A stretch of 64,000 nucleotides of DNA from Silurus meridionalis (Eukaryota; Chordata; Actinopteri; Siluriformes; Siluridae). Made by a program: the position numbers and the translations under genes. Within the stretch, counting starts at the first letter, position 1. The number at the start of each line of letters is the position of its first letter. Under the pieces are notes generated by a model. It saw only the letters and a program-made list of their open reading frames with translations, had not been told where the DNA came from and made no database searches. This document shows, piece by piece, positions 47,173-58,888 of this stretch. The stretch spans positions 8,493,490 through 8,557,489 of the forward strand of contig NC_060892.1 in NCBI RefSeq assembly GCF_014805685.1. Reading direction: 5' to 3'.

Positions 47173-47605
47173 TGTATTTTCTGACTAAAGGTATTGGGAA
47201 AACCTTTTTTTAGCCATGTGGCTCTTCTTTAAACTGTTACCACAAAGTTTCTAGGGACACCATTGTATAAGATGTATTTGGATGTGGTAGCATTAAATTT
47301 TACTTTACTTGAACTAGGAGACTCAAATCTGTTCCAGCATGACAATGCCCCTGTGCACAAAGCCAGCTCCTTGAAGATATGGGTTACACGAGTGGAGGAC
47401 ATTGGATGTTCTGCTATACAACGATGACCTTAATCCTACTGAACACTACTGAATTGAACTGCTGACTGCACCCCAGAACTCCTGATTTAATACCTTACTT
47501 TAGAACCTGACTCTACTAATGTCATTGTGGCTGAATCAGTACATATCTCCACAACCAAGCTCCAAACTCTAGTAGAGCATCAATCAAGATAAGAGTGGAG
47601 GGTAT
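47173..47605 (+). mobile_element. Tc1-like remnant beside LTR copy B
   Basis: actaaaggtattgggaaaac (terminus-like) leads to tctgttccagcatgacaatg (second catalytic Asp) and ccttaatcctactgaacact (NPTEH). The family is that of 34690-35215, with the same large internal deletion. Frames are closed. Confidence 0.7.
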
Positions 47606-48248
47606 TATAATAGCAAATTGGATCGAATTGTAAAATGGGATTATCTTAATTGAGTAGTCATATTTGAGAGGTGATATTTTGTTTTCATAACCTGTATCTT
47701 TTTAGTAAAGCCTTTTAAAATTAATTTGCTGTTTCAAAATATCTAAACATGATATTGTGATTGGAGAATTTTGGGTCGAAAAATTTCTTGTTAGAAACTT
47801 AATTTAACCACATAGAGCTCTATTTGGGTTGCAGCCATTGCGTATCATTGTCTTATTTTACATTGGACGTTGTAATATAAACATTACTACTGTTGTACAT
47901 AATATACAGAGTTTAGTTTAACAACACATTTCTGACAATAAATTGTACTAAATACACTTTTACTTGATATTGTTATGTAAAGATTTTAACTTTGCTTCAC
48001 TTATTTTTGCTTACAGTTACAAAAAATAATGTGCAGTATTAATAAACACACTAGGTTCAGATTTTAATAACTTTTTTCAAGACAAATATTTTTGAAAAGC
48101 AGTTTCCAGCTGAATGTATATATTTCAGGTACCAAATGCTTAGTCAGCAGCAATGCTGTGACAGTGGACAGAGATCATTATCCCTGGCCCAATTTATCAG
48201 ATTTCTTCAGTTTTAAATTGTGTGATAATGATCTGTAAACTATACTAC
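47606..48248. other. Unique AT-rich interval
   Basis: Nothing recognised. Confidence 0.5.
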
Positions 48249-48545
48249 TCCAAATCAAATAAAATTTTATTTGTCACATACACATCCATACAGAATACGA
48301 CATGCAGTGAAATGCTTTGTACGAGTGTCCAACATTTAAGCATAAAGGAATACAATTTAAGGATAACAATTAGGTAGATAAATAAAAGGTATAAACTATA
48401 GAAGATATATGAAAATATATGTATGTACATGAATGAGTATGGCAGATATTGACAGTACAAATTTAAGTGATTTACTGTGATTGTCCTTAAAGTGTCCATG
48501 GTCAGTATGGTGTGGTATAAAGTGACACTGTGCTGTGCAAGTTCA
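48249..48545 (-). repeat. Dispersed repeat with SINE-like tail, minus strand
   Basis: It begins ccaaatcaaataaaatttta then tttgtcacatacacat, the reverse complement of a gtatgtgacaaataaaat tail shared with the type 1 SINE. This is followed by cgacatgcagtgaaatgctt. Class uncertain. Confidence 0.55.
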
Positions 48546-48644
48546 GAGTTGTGTTAAACTTAATATGTAAAAGTAAATTTTGAAATTTACTATTACTATG
48601 ACTACTACTACCACCATTACTACCAACACTACTACATAGGGGGG

Positions 48645-48828
48645 ATTTTTACATGTCACATATAAAAAACAGCACAGTGAAATTCTTTCTTTACATATCC
48701 GAGTGATGTTAGGAAGCTCGGGTTGGTGCGCAGGGTCAGCCATGTTACAGCACCCCTGGTGCACAGAGTGGCTAAGGGCCTTGCTCAAGACCCAGAGCAT
48801 TAACAACTGAGCTACCACCTCCCCTACT
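48645..48828 (-). repeat. tRNA-derived SINE (type 1), internally deleted
   Basis: On the minus strand it reads ggtggtagctcagttgttaa, tgctctgggt, then jumps directly to cttgagcaaggcccttagcc. About 65 bp, including the B box, are missing compared with 14705-14930. The 3' part (cacagtgaaattc region and the tgtgacatg tail) is intact. Confidence 0.8.
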
Positions 48829-48868
48829 ACCACTACTACTACTAGTACTACTACTAATAATAATAATA
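48829..48868. repeat. (ACT)n/(AAT)n trinucleotide repeat
   Basis: Short mixed trinucleotide run adjoining the SINE head; a similar one lies at 48590-48635. Confidence 0.85.
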
Positions 48869-49118
48869 CATTTTACTATCCAGTGTCTTTCTATTCACTC
48901 TTTCTTTAGGTTTTCCTAATCCTTAAAATGTCTTATTTTATTATATACATATTTATCCTAAACCGTTTAGCCCTTTTTGTCAATATTACCAGTACAAAGA
49001 GTTTGTAAGTTCTGTGTCCTGTTACTTCTGTCAATAGTCCCGGTAGAAACTGCAATTTTAGAGAGCACTTAAATGCTTATTAGGTCATGCTGTGGGGGAA
49101 AAGCTAAGTGTTGAAGGT
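48869..49118. other. Unique interval
   Basis: Nothing recognised. Confidence 0.5.
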
Positions 49119-49779
49119 GGTTCAAAAGTGTTCCTTCTATAGTTTTTCTCCCTTTGTTTATTGCCTTGATTTTATTTTTTATCCGGGCACACTGGAATGC
49201 TTCCACTGTGTTTTACTGTATATGCAAGTGAGCTTAGGAAGCAGATAATTTCAGTTAAATACAATTTAGTACAGTTTAAACTGACTGATTGGAATGAACG
49301 TGTTCTCCCCCCTAATGTGTGCGTGTTATTTAGGACTGTATACTGTCAGTTTCATAATACGCAAGCAAGGTATCAAAAAAAGTTACCTGCAAATATCTAT
49401 AGCAAGCTACAAAATATTAGTTGTATACAATGTTGACCCAAAGCTAATCCTAAATTCATAAAATAACATTTCATTTAAATGTATGACAATTTTGACAATT
49501 TGATGACAATTATTTTATGACAATAAAAGCTTATTGACTTGACTTGAAACTGGGCCCAGTAGATTTTCTTCACCAATTAATCAGCATAAATGAGTGGAAT
49601 TATTTCAAATGCTTGATAGTTATATGCACTAAATTGTACTTAACTGAATTTATCTGCTTCCTAAGCTCACTTGCATATACAGTAAAACACAGTGGAAGCA
49701 TTCCAGTGTGCCCGGATAAAAAATAAAATCAAGGCAATAAACAAAGGGAGAAAAACTATAGAAGGAACACTTTTGAACC
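49119..49779. repeat. Long inverted repeat (152-bp arms, 357-bp spacer)
   Basis: The left arm 49119-49270 and right arm 49628-49779 are reverse complements with only two mismatches seen by eye, both near the inner ends. The spacer contains a SINE-like tail (aaagcttattgacttgactt at 49527). No clear target-site duplication or transposase was found. It could be a foldback/MITE-type element, a local inverted duplication or an assembly artefact. Confidence 0.9.
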
Positions 49780-50467
49780 CCAAATCTAACAGCAATCTAA
49801 AGCTCTAAATCCATAATATCCCATATTCTTGACATCTCATCCTTACCACAATAGTTTTAAGTTTAAAAAAAGGAAAAATGATGTTGATGGAGCAAACAGA
49901 CACAATCCATATATAAACACACACAGAAGCTTTCTGGAAATCTGCTCGCTACTTTAATTTCATTCTGCAACTGGCCAATCCGTTTAGGCCAAATGAAATA
50001 TTTATTTTCCAATAGCAACAGGCATATTTATGCTGAAGCAATAGTTTCCCAAGTCAGACGTTTTCTCCAGAGCTATAAAACATCTGTGTCGGCATGTGCT
50101 GGAAACAATGCAAACGGGAAATAGACTCTGTAGGTACATGAAGTGTCCACTCCAATTACACATGAACACATACTCACATCTGGGGGTTAAGGATTGTTTG
50201 TTGGCTTTAACCCAGACCACAAATAATTTCTAGCTACAGTTAAAATCATCAAGGGTTACATATTTCCTGGTAGGAATAATTTTATTCTTTTTCATATTTT
50301 AGCCAATTTCTGACCATGGGATTTGAAAGAAAAGTTTGTGTCTCAACTTTAATAATTGTGACTCCAAATAGCCATTATGTGCATTAAACAGGTATATAGC
50401 TGAGACTTACATGTTATTGGTTTCCTTGAAAAGTCCCACTTGACAACCTAGCCGCGTGTAAAAAAAC
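49780..50467. other. Unique interval
   Basis: No gene supported. Confidence 0.5.
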
Positions 50468-50478
50468 ACACACAGACA

Positions 50479-50536
<58 letters not shown>

Positions 50537-50542
50537 TACATG

Positions 50543-50602
<60 letters not shown>
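50468..50602. repeat. Compound (CA)n and (TA)n microsatellite
   Basis: CA tract to about 50527, a short linker, then TA tract 50544-50602. Confidence 0.96.
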
Positions 50603-50604
<2 letters not shown>

Positions 50605-51012
50605 CAAACAAGAATTTTATTGAATTCCATGCCATGTAATGGAGCTGGACTCAGACAACACAAAGTGTTGTATAGTATTAGACCACAAAAAGTCACAAAA
50701 AATTGCATTTAGCATCGATTCTTCAAGTCTTTTGAACTGCATTTGACAGATGAACACTATTCTATGATTGCAGTTTTGATGTTGGTGGCAAAGAGTGCCT
50801 ATTAACATGTGGGACCAAAATCTCCCATAGGTAGATCTGCAGATTGGTGGCTACAAAGGCCATGGCCTAATTATTTTCAGCCTCATCAACCCATTGAAGA
50901 AAACTTCTGGCTTGTCTGACATGTAAAAGGCCAGTCTAATCCATAGAGAGCAATTAAAGTTGCACCCAGGCACAATACTAATATAACTACTACTACTACA
51001 ACTAATATTAAC
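50603..51012. other. Unique interval
   Basis: Nothing recognised. Confidence 0.5.

Positions 51013-51059
<47 letters not shown>
51013..51059. repeat. (AAT)n microsatellite
   Basis: About 15 units. The minus-strand poly-Leu frame is an artefact. Confidence 0.96.
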
Positions 51060-51061
<2 letters not shown>

Positions 51062-51560
51062 GAATTTCATTGAGAAACTCCACTGAGAAGAGCTGTAGTT
51101 GTTTTGTGCTCAGGTCTGTTTAAAAGGGGCATACTAACCTTTCTGATTGCACAAACTACACAAATCTCTACACGTTTTGATTGCACAATCTACACCACAC
51201 TCTACACTACACATACATCACTACACTTTGTATATGGTCTGCAGTAAACTTAAGCCATTCTTTAACAGAAGGTGAATCTAACAAAACGCTACACTGGTAA
51301 GGCGATGACCTCGCTTGTGTTTTAAGTCCTGAAATTATGTAAGTCTAAAAAAAAAAAAACCCACTCTTCCAAAAGTCTATACAGATCTACAAAATGTTAG
51401 TTTGATACCAAGGTAGTCCTAAACCACTCCTGAAAAACAGGTAGATGCACCAAACTGCCTTCAACAGAATACCAGAAAAATTAAATTTTTCCTTTGATTA
51501 TTTCACAATGGTTTTTATTATGCTTTTTTATTCAAATGTTTTTTTAAGTCAGTAGTAGTA
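51060..51560. other. Unique interval
   Basis: Nothing recognised. Confidence 0.5.
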
Positions 51561-52464
51561 CAGTGGAACCCGGTTATCTCGCCCTCGGTAACCTCGACAA
51601 CCCTATTAAGTCGACGTTTTTGAAGTGGAACCGCCAAATTCTCGCTTTTTCTAAGCATTTTTTATCGGTTATGTTTTTTATGTCGCCGAACCCTAATATC
51701 TCGAGCACAAGGGGGGAAAAATTTGCCATTTAACATCGGTTATCTCGGTGCAGCCGCAGAAGAACTCGCGGAAGTGGCGGAAAAATCAAGTCTTACAGCT
51801 GCTACAGGTGTTGTATTGTATACTGGTGAATCTCTGCTGTTAGTTAGTGCACATATGCCTTTTGTTGTTAAATGTTATGCGATGGACGGGGGGGAACGTG
51901 TGATGACCATCCAAAAGCATAGAATGAACACCGGCAGGATCGGGGGGAATCTGCGATGCGCTTTGGGAAGAAAAGCGCAGCCGTTGAGAGAGTGCCAGTG
52001 GGAAGGCACGTACCGGGATACGCATGAGCGATAACAACGACCGCCGTGAACCAACATATACCAACAATAACGGACGGTGAGAGTGTGGAAGTTTAAATAG
52101 GAGCTGGTGATGATGATAAACGAGCACCACATGTGCGCGATTGAAGCCGGGAGCTTCAGAGAAAGCGGCAGAGAAAGCACCTGACACGCTGAAGGGGCGC
52201 CGAAGGGGGCGTGGCAGGTGGATTCCTGACAGATAAACATGTACTGTATGTATTTTTATAACATGCCTTCATCAAACAAATCGCGGCAACCCTTCAAAAA
52301 CACGTGCATGCACATTCTCATTTATTAACGCACATCATGTACATAAAGAAATTTCAAGCACGTTAATATACTGCCGCCATTTTGATTTTCGTTTATCTCG
52401 ATCATCGGTTACCTCGATGCTTTTTGGCGACCCCCTAGGACATCGACATAACCGGGTTCCACTG
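51561..52464. mobile_element. pogo/Tigger-like non-autonomous element (904 bp)
   Basis: The terminal repeats cagtggaacccggttatctc and, inverted, cataaccgggttccactg are flanked by TA at 51559-51560 and 52465-52466. Subterminal copies of a cggttatctcg/cggttacctcg motif occur on both sides (near 51573, 51588, 51736 and 52390-52416), probably transposase-binding sites. The middle (about 51750-52240) is much richer in GC and CpG and has no transposase. Its 103-codon frame has no recognised domain. Confidence 0.85.
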
Positions 52465-52466
52465 TA

Positions 52467-53117
52467 GTCAGTTTTAAAAGTACAGCTAAGGAAGGAAGAA
52501 AATGCAAACTGCTTGATTGAATGTGACCTATTGCAATTAATTACAAAGTAATACAGAATAATATTAAAAAAAATATACAAGTAAAACTACACATTGTTAC
52601 AGGAAGGAGGGAAATGTAAACAGGAATTAGATCATTTAAAAATAAAGGAAAAACCATCCCCACTTTATATAGATTCATCTAAAAAAATAAGTCAATAACA
52701 TCATGTTCCCACTTTGTGTTCTCTCCAAATATGCAGAGCTATGTGATTCATCTTCTTCATGTCACCATTGATTTGCACTTCCTGTCTGCCATTGCCGTGG
52801 TTCCCTTTCTTTCTCCACAGGTTAAATTCTTAATGACAGCTCTCCCTGTCAGTATCAGAGCCCTGACAGATGTTCCTGTGCACGCAGCTTGCACCTTCTC
52901 CTCCTCCAGACACCCGACCTGAATTTGATTAGAGATGCAAGTAACAAGATTTTAAAATGAAAACGATTAATCCGAGGCACTGGGGCTTCATATTATACCT
53001 GACCCAGGAGAACAAACAATCCTCTAGGAAAGTTAACTCCATTGGTTTACAGGGGATATTTGTCTAAGCTCCAAAATAATATCAGATGCTGTTGCCAGAT
53101 TAGAAGCAAAGATCATC

Positions 53118-53118
<1 letters not shown>
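52467..53118. other. Unique interval, possible exon or conserved element
   Basis: A strong acceptor-like ccctttctttctccacag ends at 52820. It is followed by about 100 bp that stay open to a TGA at 52920-52922 (VKFLMTALPVSIRALTDVPV...). No protein family is recognised and no donor or partner exon could be identified. The following 52925-53090 is AT-rich and repeat-free. Confidence 0.3.

Positions 53119-53165
<47 letters not shown>
53119..53165. repeat. (GT)n microsatellite
   Basis: About 23 GT units. Confidence 0.96.
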
Positions 53166-53168
<3 letters not shown>

Positions 53169-54565
53169 CTTTATATTACAATAAAGCTTGCAGAAGCAGA
53201 TGAATGGGTGCTAAAAATAATGAATGGACTTGAGATTATCTAGGAAAGAATGTAATATTACTTAATCCCTGGTGAATCATGGATTCAATCCATGACCAAT
53301 GTGTGTTTAAAGATATATTATCATAATGTTTACACACTGAAATATAAGATCACCAAGCCACAACACTGATAACAAGGTTAAGTGGCTGATTTCAACAAGG
53401 ATCACACAAATAGTCTCTTCTCAGGAAACAGGAAGTTACATTTGTAGTCCCATAGCCAGGGTTAAGTTACATGTGCAATGAAGATTTAAAACTGAAATTA
53501 CACACATTGGTGTTTAGACCTCACATGTCTCTACAGAGTAAATGACACATATTTTTATACTTTTTCTTTTGAAGGAGTTAAAACAGTTTATTCAGAGGCA
53601 TTGCTAAATGTTTTTCATATAACATGCTATTACTTGATATTACTTTAGATATGAACAAGGCCTACACAAAGTGAAGCAAAACAGATGAGTGCTTGATCGG
53701 CTTGTCTTTCAACCCATGCACGGGGACTTTTCCTTTACACACTGAATGAACAAAAACTTTGTCACTATTTAAATTGACATCTCCAAATGAATTAAATGCA
53801 TGGTCATTTTTTTATCCTTATAATTCATATAACAGGGATGCATTAACACCTAGAATGCATAATTAACTAGTAATTAATAACCCTAGTTATTTGGATTAAG
53901 TGGCAAGTACATGTGTTTAAAAGTGGTTAGTCTAGGTACTATTGAAAAATCCCCTCTTTAATAACTTTGCTTGAGAACATTCAGGTAAATGATGTACATA
54001 CATGATCTACATGCAAGTGTGTTTGCATAATTCAAAGGAAGAGCCATGAATATGGGCTGAAATATCTGCATATTTATACAGATTTCCAAATGAGTTATTT
54101 ACTTAAATAAATGCAATTCATTTCTATTTATATGGGGCTCCAACTCCTGGAAGCCCCAGGACATTGCCCTGGTTACATGTTGCATACAAATTCACTACAG
54201 AACAGTAATTTAGCCAAAATGTGTATACTTTGGTCCCAGCATTAATGCAAAAAGCTGAAGGATTGTACAGCTATAAGTACAGAACCAACTGAAAAGCGAA
54301 GCAAATCTTCAAAAGTATTAAAGTCTAACTAACTAGTAGCTTAACGAGCGTCAATGCGTTACATCATCACTTTGTTTCTCAGCAGTGACTCATTCTTCTG
54401 TACTGATATAAGCTTTGCGGAGAACAAAAGCTTGTTATTAAATAGACGCATTAAAAGTCAGCCATCGTCAAAGTCAGTCACCCCACTGAGTGTGAGCAGA
54501 CGCATGATTATCACTGGCCTGGAGCAAGAAAGAAAGAAAGATGCGTGTTAATAATCAGTGCCGTT
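53166..54565. other. Unique interval
   Basis: No gene supported. Confidence 0.5.
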
Positions 54566-54597
54566 AAAAAAAACAAACAAACAAACAAACAAAAAAT

Positions 54598-54647
<50 letters not shown>
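54566..54647. repeat. Compound (CAAA)n(TA)n(GT)n microsatellite
   Basis: Five or so CAAA units, a short TA run, then about 17 GT units. Confidence 0.95.
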
Positions 54648-54889
54648 CAACTGCAGACTATACTATACCTGCCAATGTGTGTCAGGTGTGTGTCAGGTAG
54701 CTCACATAACCCTAGTGTCAAGTAACAGCAAAATAGCCAAGAGGTCTTTCTCTTTGTTAAAATTTCTGACACGAAGTCAAAAAGTTAGTCAATCCACAGA
54801 AGTGGCTTCACCATTTAATGATTAATCATCAGCTACTTCTGTATTCCCAAAAGAGGATACTGAAAATGTAGCTCTGTGCAAGAAGGTAT

Positions 54890-55225
54890 AATTAGTTAAT
54901 TTATTCATTAATCTTCATCAACCATTTGATTCTGATCAGACTCATGATGGATCTGGAGCCTATCCTGGAAACAAGAGATGCGTGACAGGAATACACACTG
55001 AAGGGAGCAGCAGTTCATCATAGGGCACAAACTACACCCTCATTACACAGTTGCAGACAATTGCTAGTTCACTAATTGCAGTATTTTTGGAAGGATGAAA
55101 GAAAACCGAAAAACCTGTATGAATTTCATACATAATTGGAGATAACATGCAAAACTACACACAGAGTAACCTGAGCTAAGAACCAAACCTTGAACTGTAA
55201 GGCAGCAAACTTATCTGCATCACGA
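54890..55225 (-). repeat. Diverged SINE/LINE-tail-like repeat, minus strand
   Basis: The order of blocks ttcattaatcttcatcaacc, gatctggagcctatcctgga, agcagttcatcatagggcac, gagataacatgcaaaactac and accaaaccttgaactgtaag matches, from memory, a very common teleost repeat. In that family the low-coordinate side is the 3' end and a tRNA-like head lies at the other end. Here it is strongly diverged. Confidence 0.55.
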
Positions 55226-55705
55226 TAGCATTCCAATATGTATAAATTTTATCTACCATTTATATAGCATATATTTCAGCATTTTATTATTTGAAAGTGT
55301 ATAATTGTACATCATGCACTTCTACTCACTAAGAAAATTCAAAGATGCAACACATTAAAGATACCTAATAAGTATCTACCGATGAGATACGATACGATTC
55401 ATCCCTATTATGATGCAGTGAAGTCTGATTTTGATTTATTTCAACACAATGTGATTCAATGCAATATGACGCAATGGAAAAACAATTATGCTATGCAATT
55501 CAATATGGTATAGACAGTTTGCGTTTATTTCTTGGGTTTAGACAGACAGCAAATCATAAATTTGGTGCCGAGAGAACATGCTTGAGAAACAGTTTAGTGC
55601 GGAGAAATCAATCTAAGTATAAAATATTGGACACAAATTATTGGTCACTTTCTAAATAATAAAAGTATCGCAGATCTTAAACAGTGAATCTCATCTCTCT
55701 CTCTC
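55226..55705. other. Unique interval
   Basis: Nothing recognised. Confidence 0.5.
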
Positions 55706-55864
55706 TCTTTATTCACTCTTGGGCCCTTAAACAAGGCTCTTAACCCTCTGTGCTCCAGGGGCGCCGTATCATTGCCGACCCTGGACTCTGACCCCAGCTT
55801 CTAAGCAAGCTGGGATATGCGAAGAACAAAAAATTTCACTGTGCTGTAATGTATATGTGACGAA
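55706..55864 (+). repeat. tRNA-derived SINE (type 1), 5'-truncated
   Basis: It starts within the body (cactcttgggcccttaaaca) and runs through ccaggggcgccgtatcattg to tgtaatgtatatgtgac. It has lost the tRNA head and flows straight into a pentanucleotide repeat. Confidence 0.8.
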
Positions 55865-55916
55865 TTCTATTCTATTCTATTCTATTCTATTCTATTCTAT
55901 TCTATTCTATTCTATC
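55865..55916. repeat. (ATTCT)n pentanucleotide repeat
   Basis: About ten units beginning exactly at the SINE tail, so it probably expanded from it. Confidence 0.95.
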
Positions 55917-56782
55917 TCTAGAATGTCACAATTCCCACGCAGACTCTTCTTTACACATATTATTTCCAGATCTTATTTAAAGTTATAGAACATAAATTAC
56001 AATCTTAAATTTCACTCCCTACATATAAATAAATAGTATTTTTACCAATTAAAAATATGTTAAAAACGATGAATCCCAATACAAATGCCAACTTTTATCC
56101 TATACACACTTTTGCATCACATCGCAAGTGCAAATTGGTGAATATTACCTTCCCTACTCTACATCATACACTATATAAAAATGTAAATCATATAAAACAA
56201 CTATTTTACACAATTAAACTAACACTAATATTTATAAGTATTACTTCAATACTTTAACACGATCAGAATTCCATTTTTTTATTGCTTTTTTTTTTTTGCA
56301 CAAGTCTGAATATTGTTTATTTATATACAGTATTAATAAAATATTTAACAAAGAATAATCCATCACTCATCCCATATTCAAACTATCAAATAATGTTTTT
56401 ACATTCTACATTCCTTCCCAGAAGAACAAGAAAATGTTGACATTTTCCACCTTGAGCCTGTTCTTTGACAGATCGACTCATGCAGTGATCCCAAGATGAA
56501 GAAGAAGAAAAATCAAGTACATTTTAAACTCGTTTTTGAAAAATCCCAGGGTATTGCATATTTCAATGTGAGAACCGATCTTCTGGATACACCAGTATCA
56601 AAAATATTGATACTTTAGGATTGATCTGCCCATCCCTACTAGCAATTTTACATAACCAATGCTTCTATCAGCATTTTTTTTTTGATGTATGAGGAAACCA
56701 GAGGGCCTTGACACAGTCAAGTTTGATCTCCAAACTTTTGTGAGTGAGGACTTGCTGAAATGATAAAATAATCTATATGGTA
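55917..56782. other. Unique AT-rich interval
   Basis: No gene; a poly-T run near 56275-56298. Confidence 0.5.
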
Positions 56783-56820
56783 ACTTGTTTAAGTCAAATA
56801 TATATATTTGACTTAAACAA

Positions 56821-56822
<2 letters not shown>
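56783..56822. repeat. Perfect 40-bp palindrome
   Basis: acttgtttaagtcaaatata and its exact complement meet without a spacer, then run into (TA)n to about 56870. Confidence 0.95.
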
Positions 56823-56876
<54 letters not shown>

Positions 56877-56935
56877 TTTATATATTATATAATATTATAA
56901 TATATAATAATATATTATAAGTATAATATATATAT
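56823..56935. repeat. (TA)n and AT-only sequence
   Basis: TA tract followed by irregular A/T sequence up to the hAT terminus. Confidence 0.9.
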
Positions 56936-57135
56936 TAGGGGTGGCACAGTTCACAAAACCCACAGTTCGGTTCGTATCACGGTTTTAGTGTCACGGTTTT
57001 CGGTTCTGTACGGTTCTTGTTGTTATTTTTTCTTTCAATCTTCAACACTCCAGAAATTTCCTTCAGCATATGATATATAGCTTATTAGCCTAATTATCCA
57101 CAATTTAGGATACAGTATTAACATTTTTGTAATGT

Positions 57136-57153
57136 AATCATGCAACTGAATTT
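57136..57153. repeat. LINE target-site duplication, left copy
   Basis: aatcatgcaactgaattt, identical to 60284-60301. It defines the 5' border of the inserted LINE at 57154. Confidence 0.95.
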
Positions 57154-57469
57154 AACCCAGCCATTAGAGAGGCACAAGCCAGTGCATTCTTAGTGCCGGT
57201 CCCAAGCCCGGGTAAATGGGGAGGGTTGCGTTAGGAAGGGCATCCAGCGTAAAACATGTGCCAAATCAAATATGCGGATCACAAATGAGAATGTCATACC
57301 GGATCGGTCGAGGCCCGGGTTAACAACGACCGCCACAGGTATCGTTAGCCGACAGGGTACCGTGGAAATTGGGCTACTGTTGGTCAAGGAGGAGAAGGAG
57401 AGGAGGAAGACGCTACAGAGACGGCAGGAAAGGAGCAGTGTAGGAGAGTGGAGGTTAGGGTTGGTACTT

Positions 57470-58100
57470 TAAATGTTGGTACTATGACGGGTAAAGGGAG
57501 AGAGTAGCTGATATGATGGAGAGGAGAAAGGTAGATATGCTGTGTGTTCAGGAGACCAAGTGGAAAGGGAGTAAGGCCAGGAACATTGGAGGTGGATTTA
57601 AACTGTTTTATCATGGTGTGGATGGAAAGAGAAATGGTGTAGGGGTGATTCTGAAGGAAGAGTACAGTAAGAGTGTAGTGGAGGTGAAGAGAGTTTCTGA
57701 TAGGGTGATGATCGTGAAGGTGGAAGTTGAAGGATGATGATAAATGTCATCAGTGCCTATGCTCCACAAGTTGGCTGTGAGATGGAGGAGAAGGAAAGAT
57801 TCTGGAGTGAATTAGATGAAGTGGTAGATGGTGTACCTAGGAAAGAACGGTTGGTGATTGGGGCGGACTTTAATGGGCATGTAGGTGAAGGGAACAGAGG
57901 TGATGAGGAGGTGATGGGTAGGTATGGTTTTAAGGAGAGGAATGTGGAAGGGCAGATGGTGGTAGATTTTGCTAAAAGGATGGAAATGGCAGTGGTGAAC
58001 ACTTATTTTAAGAAGAAGGAGGATCATAGGGTGACGATAAGAGTGGAGGAAGGTGCACACAGGTGGACTATGTGCTATGCAGGAGATGCAACCTGAAGGA
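57470..58100 (+). pseudogene. RTE endonuclease domain (frameshifted)
   Basis: Frames at 57513-57737 and 57734-58096 together read MLCVQETKWKGSKARNIGGG (catalytic Glu of the QET motif) and LVIGADFNGHVGEGNRGDEE (the DFN motif). The domain normally nicks target DNA to prime reverse transcription. The upstream block (LNVGTMTGKGRE) is interrupted by a stop near 57507, and frames shift at about 57735 and 58080. Inactive as written. Confidence 0.88.
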
Positions 58101-58656
58101 GATTGGCGACTGTAAGGTGTTGGCAGGGGACAGTGTAGCTAGACAGCATAGGATGGTGGTCTGTAGGATGGTTTTGGAGGCGAAGAAGAAGAGGAGGAGA
58201 GTGAGGACTGAAAGAAGAATAAGATGGTGGAAACTGAAGGAGGAAGAGTGTAGTGTGAGGTTCAGGGAAGAGGTCAGAGAGAGGCTCAGTGGTGTTAAGG
58301 AGGTGTTGGATGATTGGGCAACTACTGCAGGAGTGATGAGGGAGGCAGCTAGAAAAGTACTTGGTGTGACATCTGGAAATAGAAAGGAAGACAAGGAGAC
58401 GTGGTGGTGGAATGAGGAAGTGCAGGAGAGCATAAGGAGAAAGAGGTTGGCAAAACAGAAGTGGGATAGACAGAGTGATGAGAAAAGTAGGCAGGAGTAC
58501 AAGGAGATGCGGCAGCAGGTTAAGAGGATGTGGCGAAAGCCAAGGAAAAGGCATATGAGGAGCTGTATGAGAGGTTGGACACTAAGGAAGGAGAAAAGGA
58601 TTTGTACCGATTGGCCAGGCAGAGGGACCGAGCTGGAAGGATGTACTGCAAGTTAG
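58063..58656 (+). pseudogene. RTE linker region between endonuclease and RT
   Basis: It contains DYVLCRRCNLKEIGDCKVLA and VLGVTSGNRKEDKETWWWNE, recognisable, from memory, as the conserved stretch of RTE polyproteins after the endonuclease. It is Lys/Arg/Glu-rich and probably nucleic-acid binding. Its frame ends near 58656; the next part resumes in another frame around 58600-58880. Confidence 0.8.
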
Positions 58657-58888
58657 AGCAATAAAGGATGGAGAGGGAAATGTGTTGACTAGTGAGGAGA
58701 GTGTGTTGAGAAGGTGGAGGGAGTATTTTGAGCAGCTGATGAATGAGGAAAATCAGAGAGAGAAGGTTGGATGATGTGGAGTTGGTGAAGCAGGATGTAG
58801 ATAGGATTAGTAAGGAGGAAGTGAGAGCAGCGATTAAGAGGATGAAGAGTGGAAAGTCGGTTGGACCAGATGACATACCGGTAGAAGC

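Noticed and set aside
51723..52240. 103-, 115- and 121-codon frames on both strands
   Set aside because: Overlapping frames on opposite strands in a GC-rich non-autonomous transposon core, with no recognised motif.
58068..58876. Minus-strand frames of 118-159 codons
   Set aside because: Antisense shadows of the LINE coding region; the plus strand carries the recognised domains.
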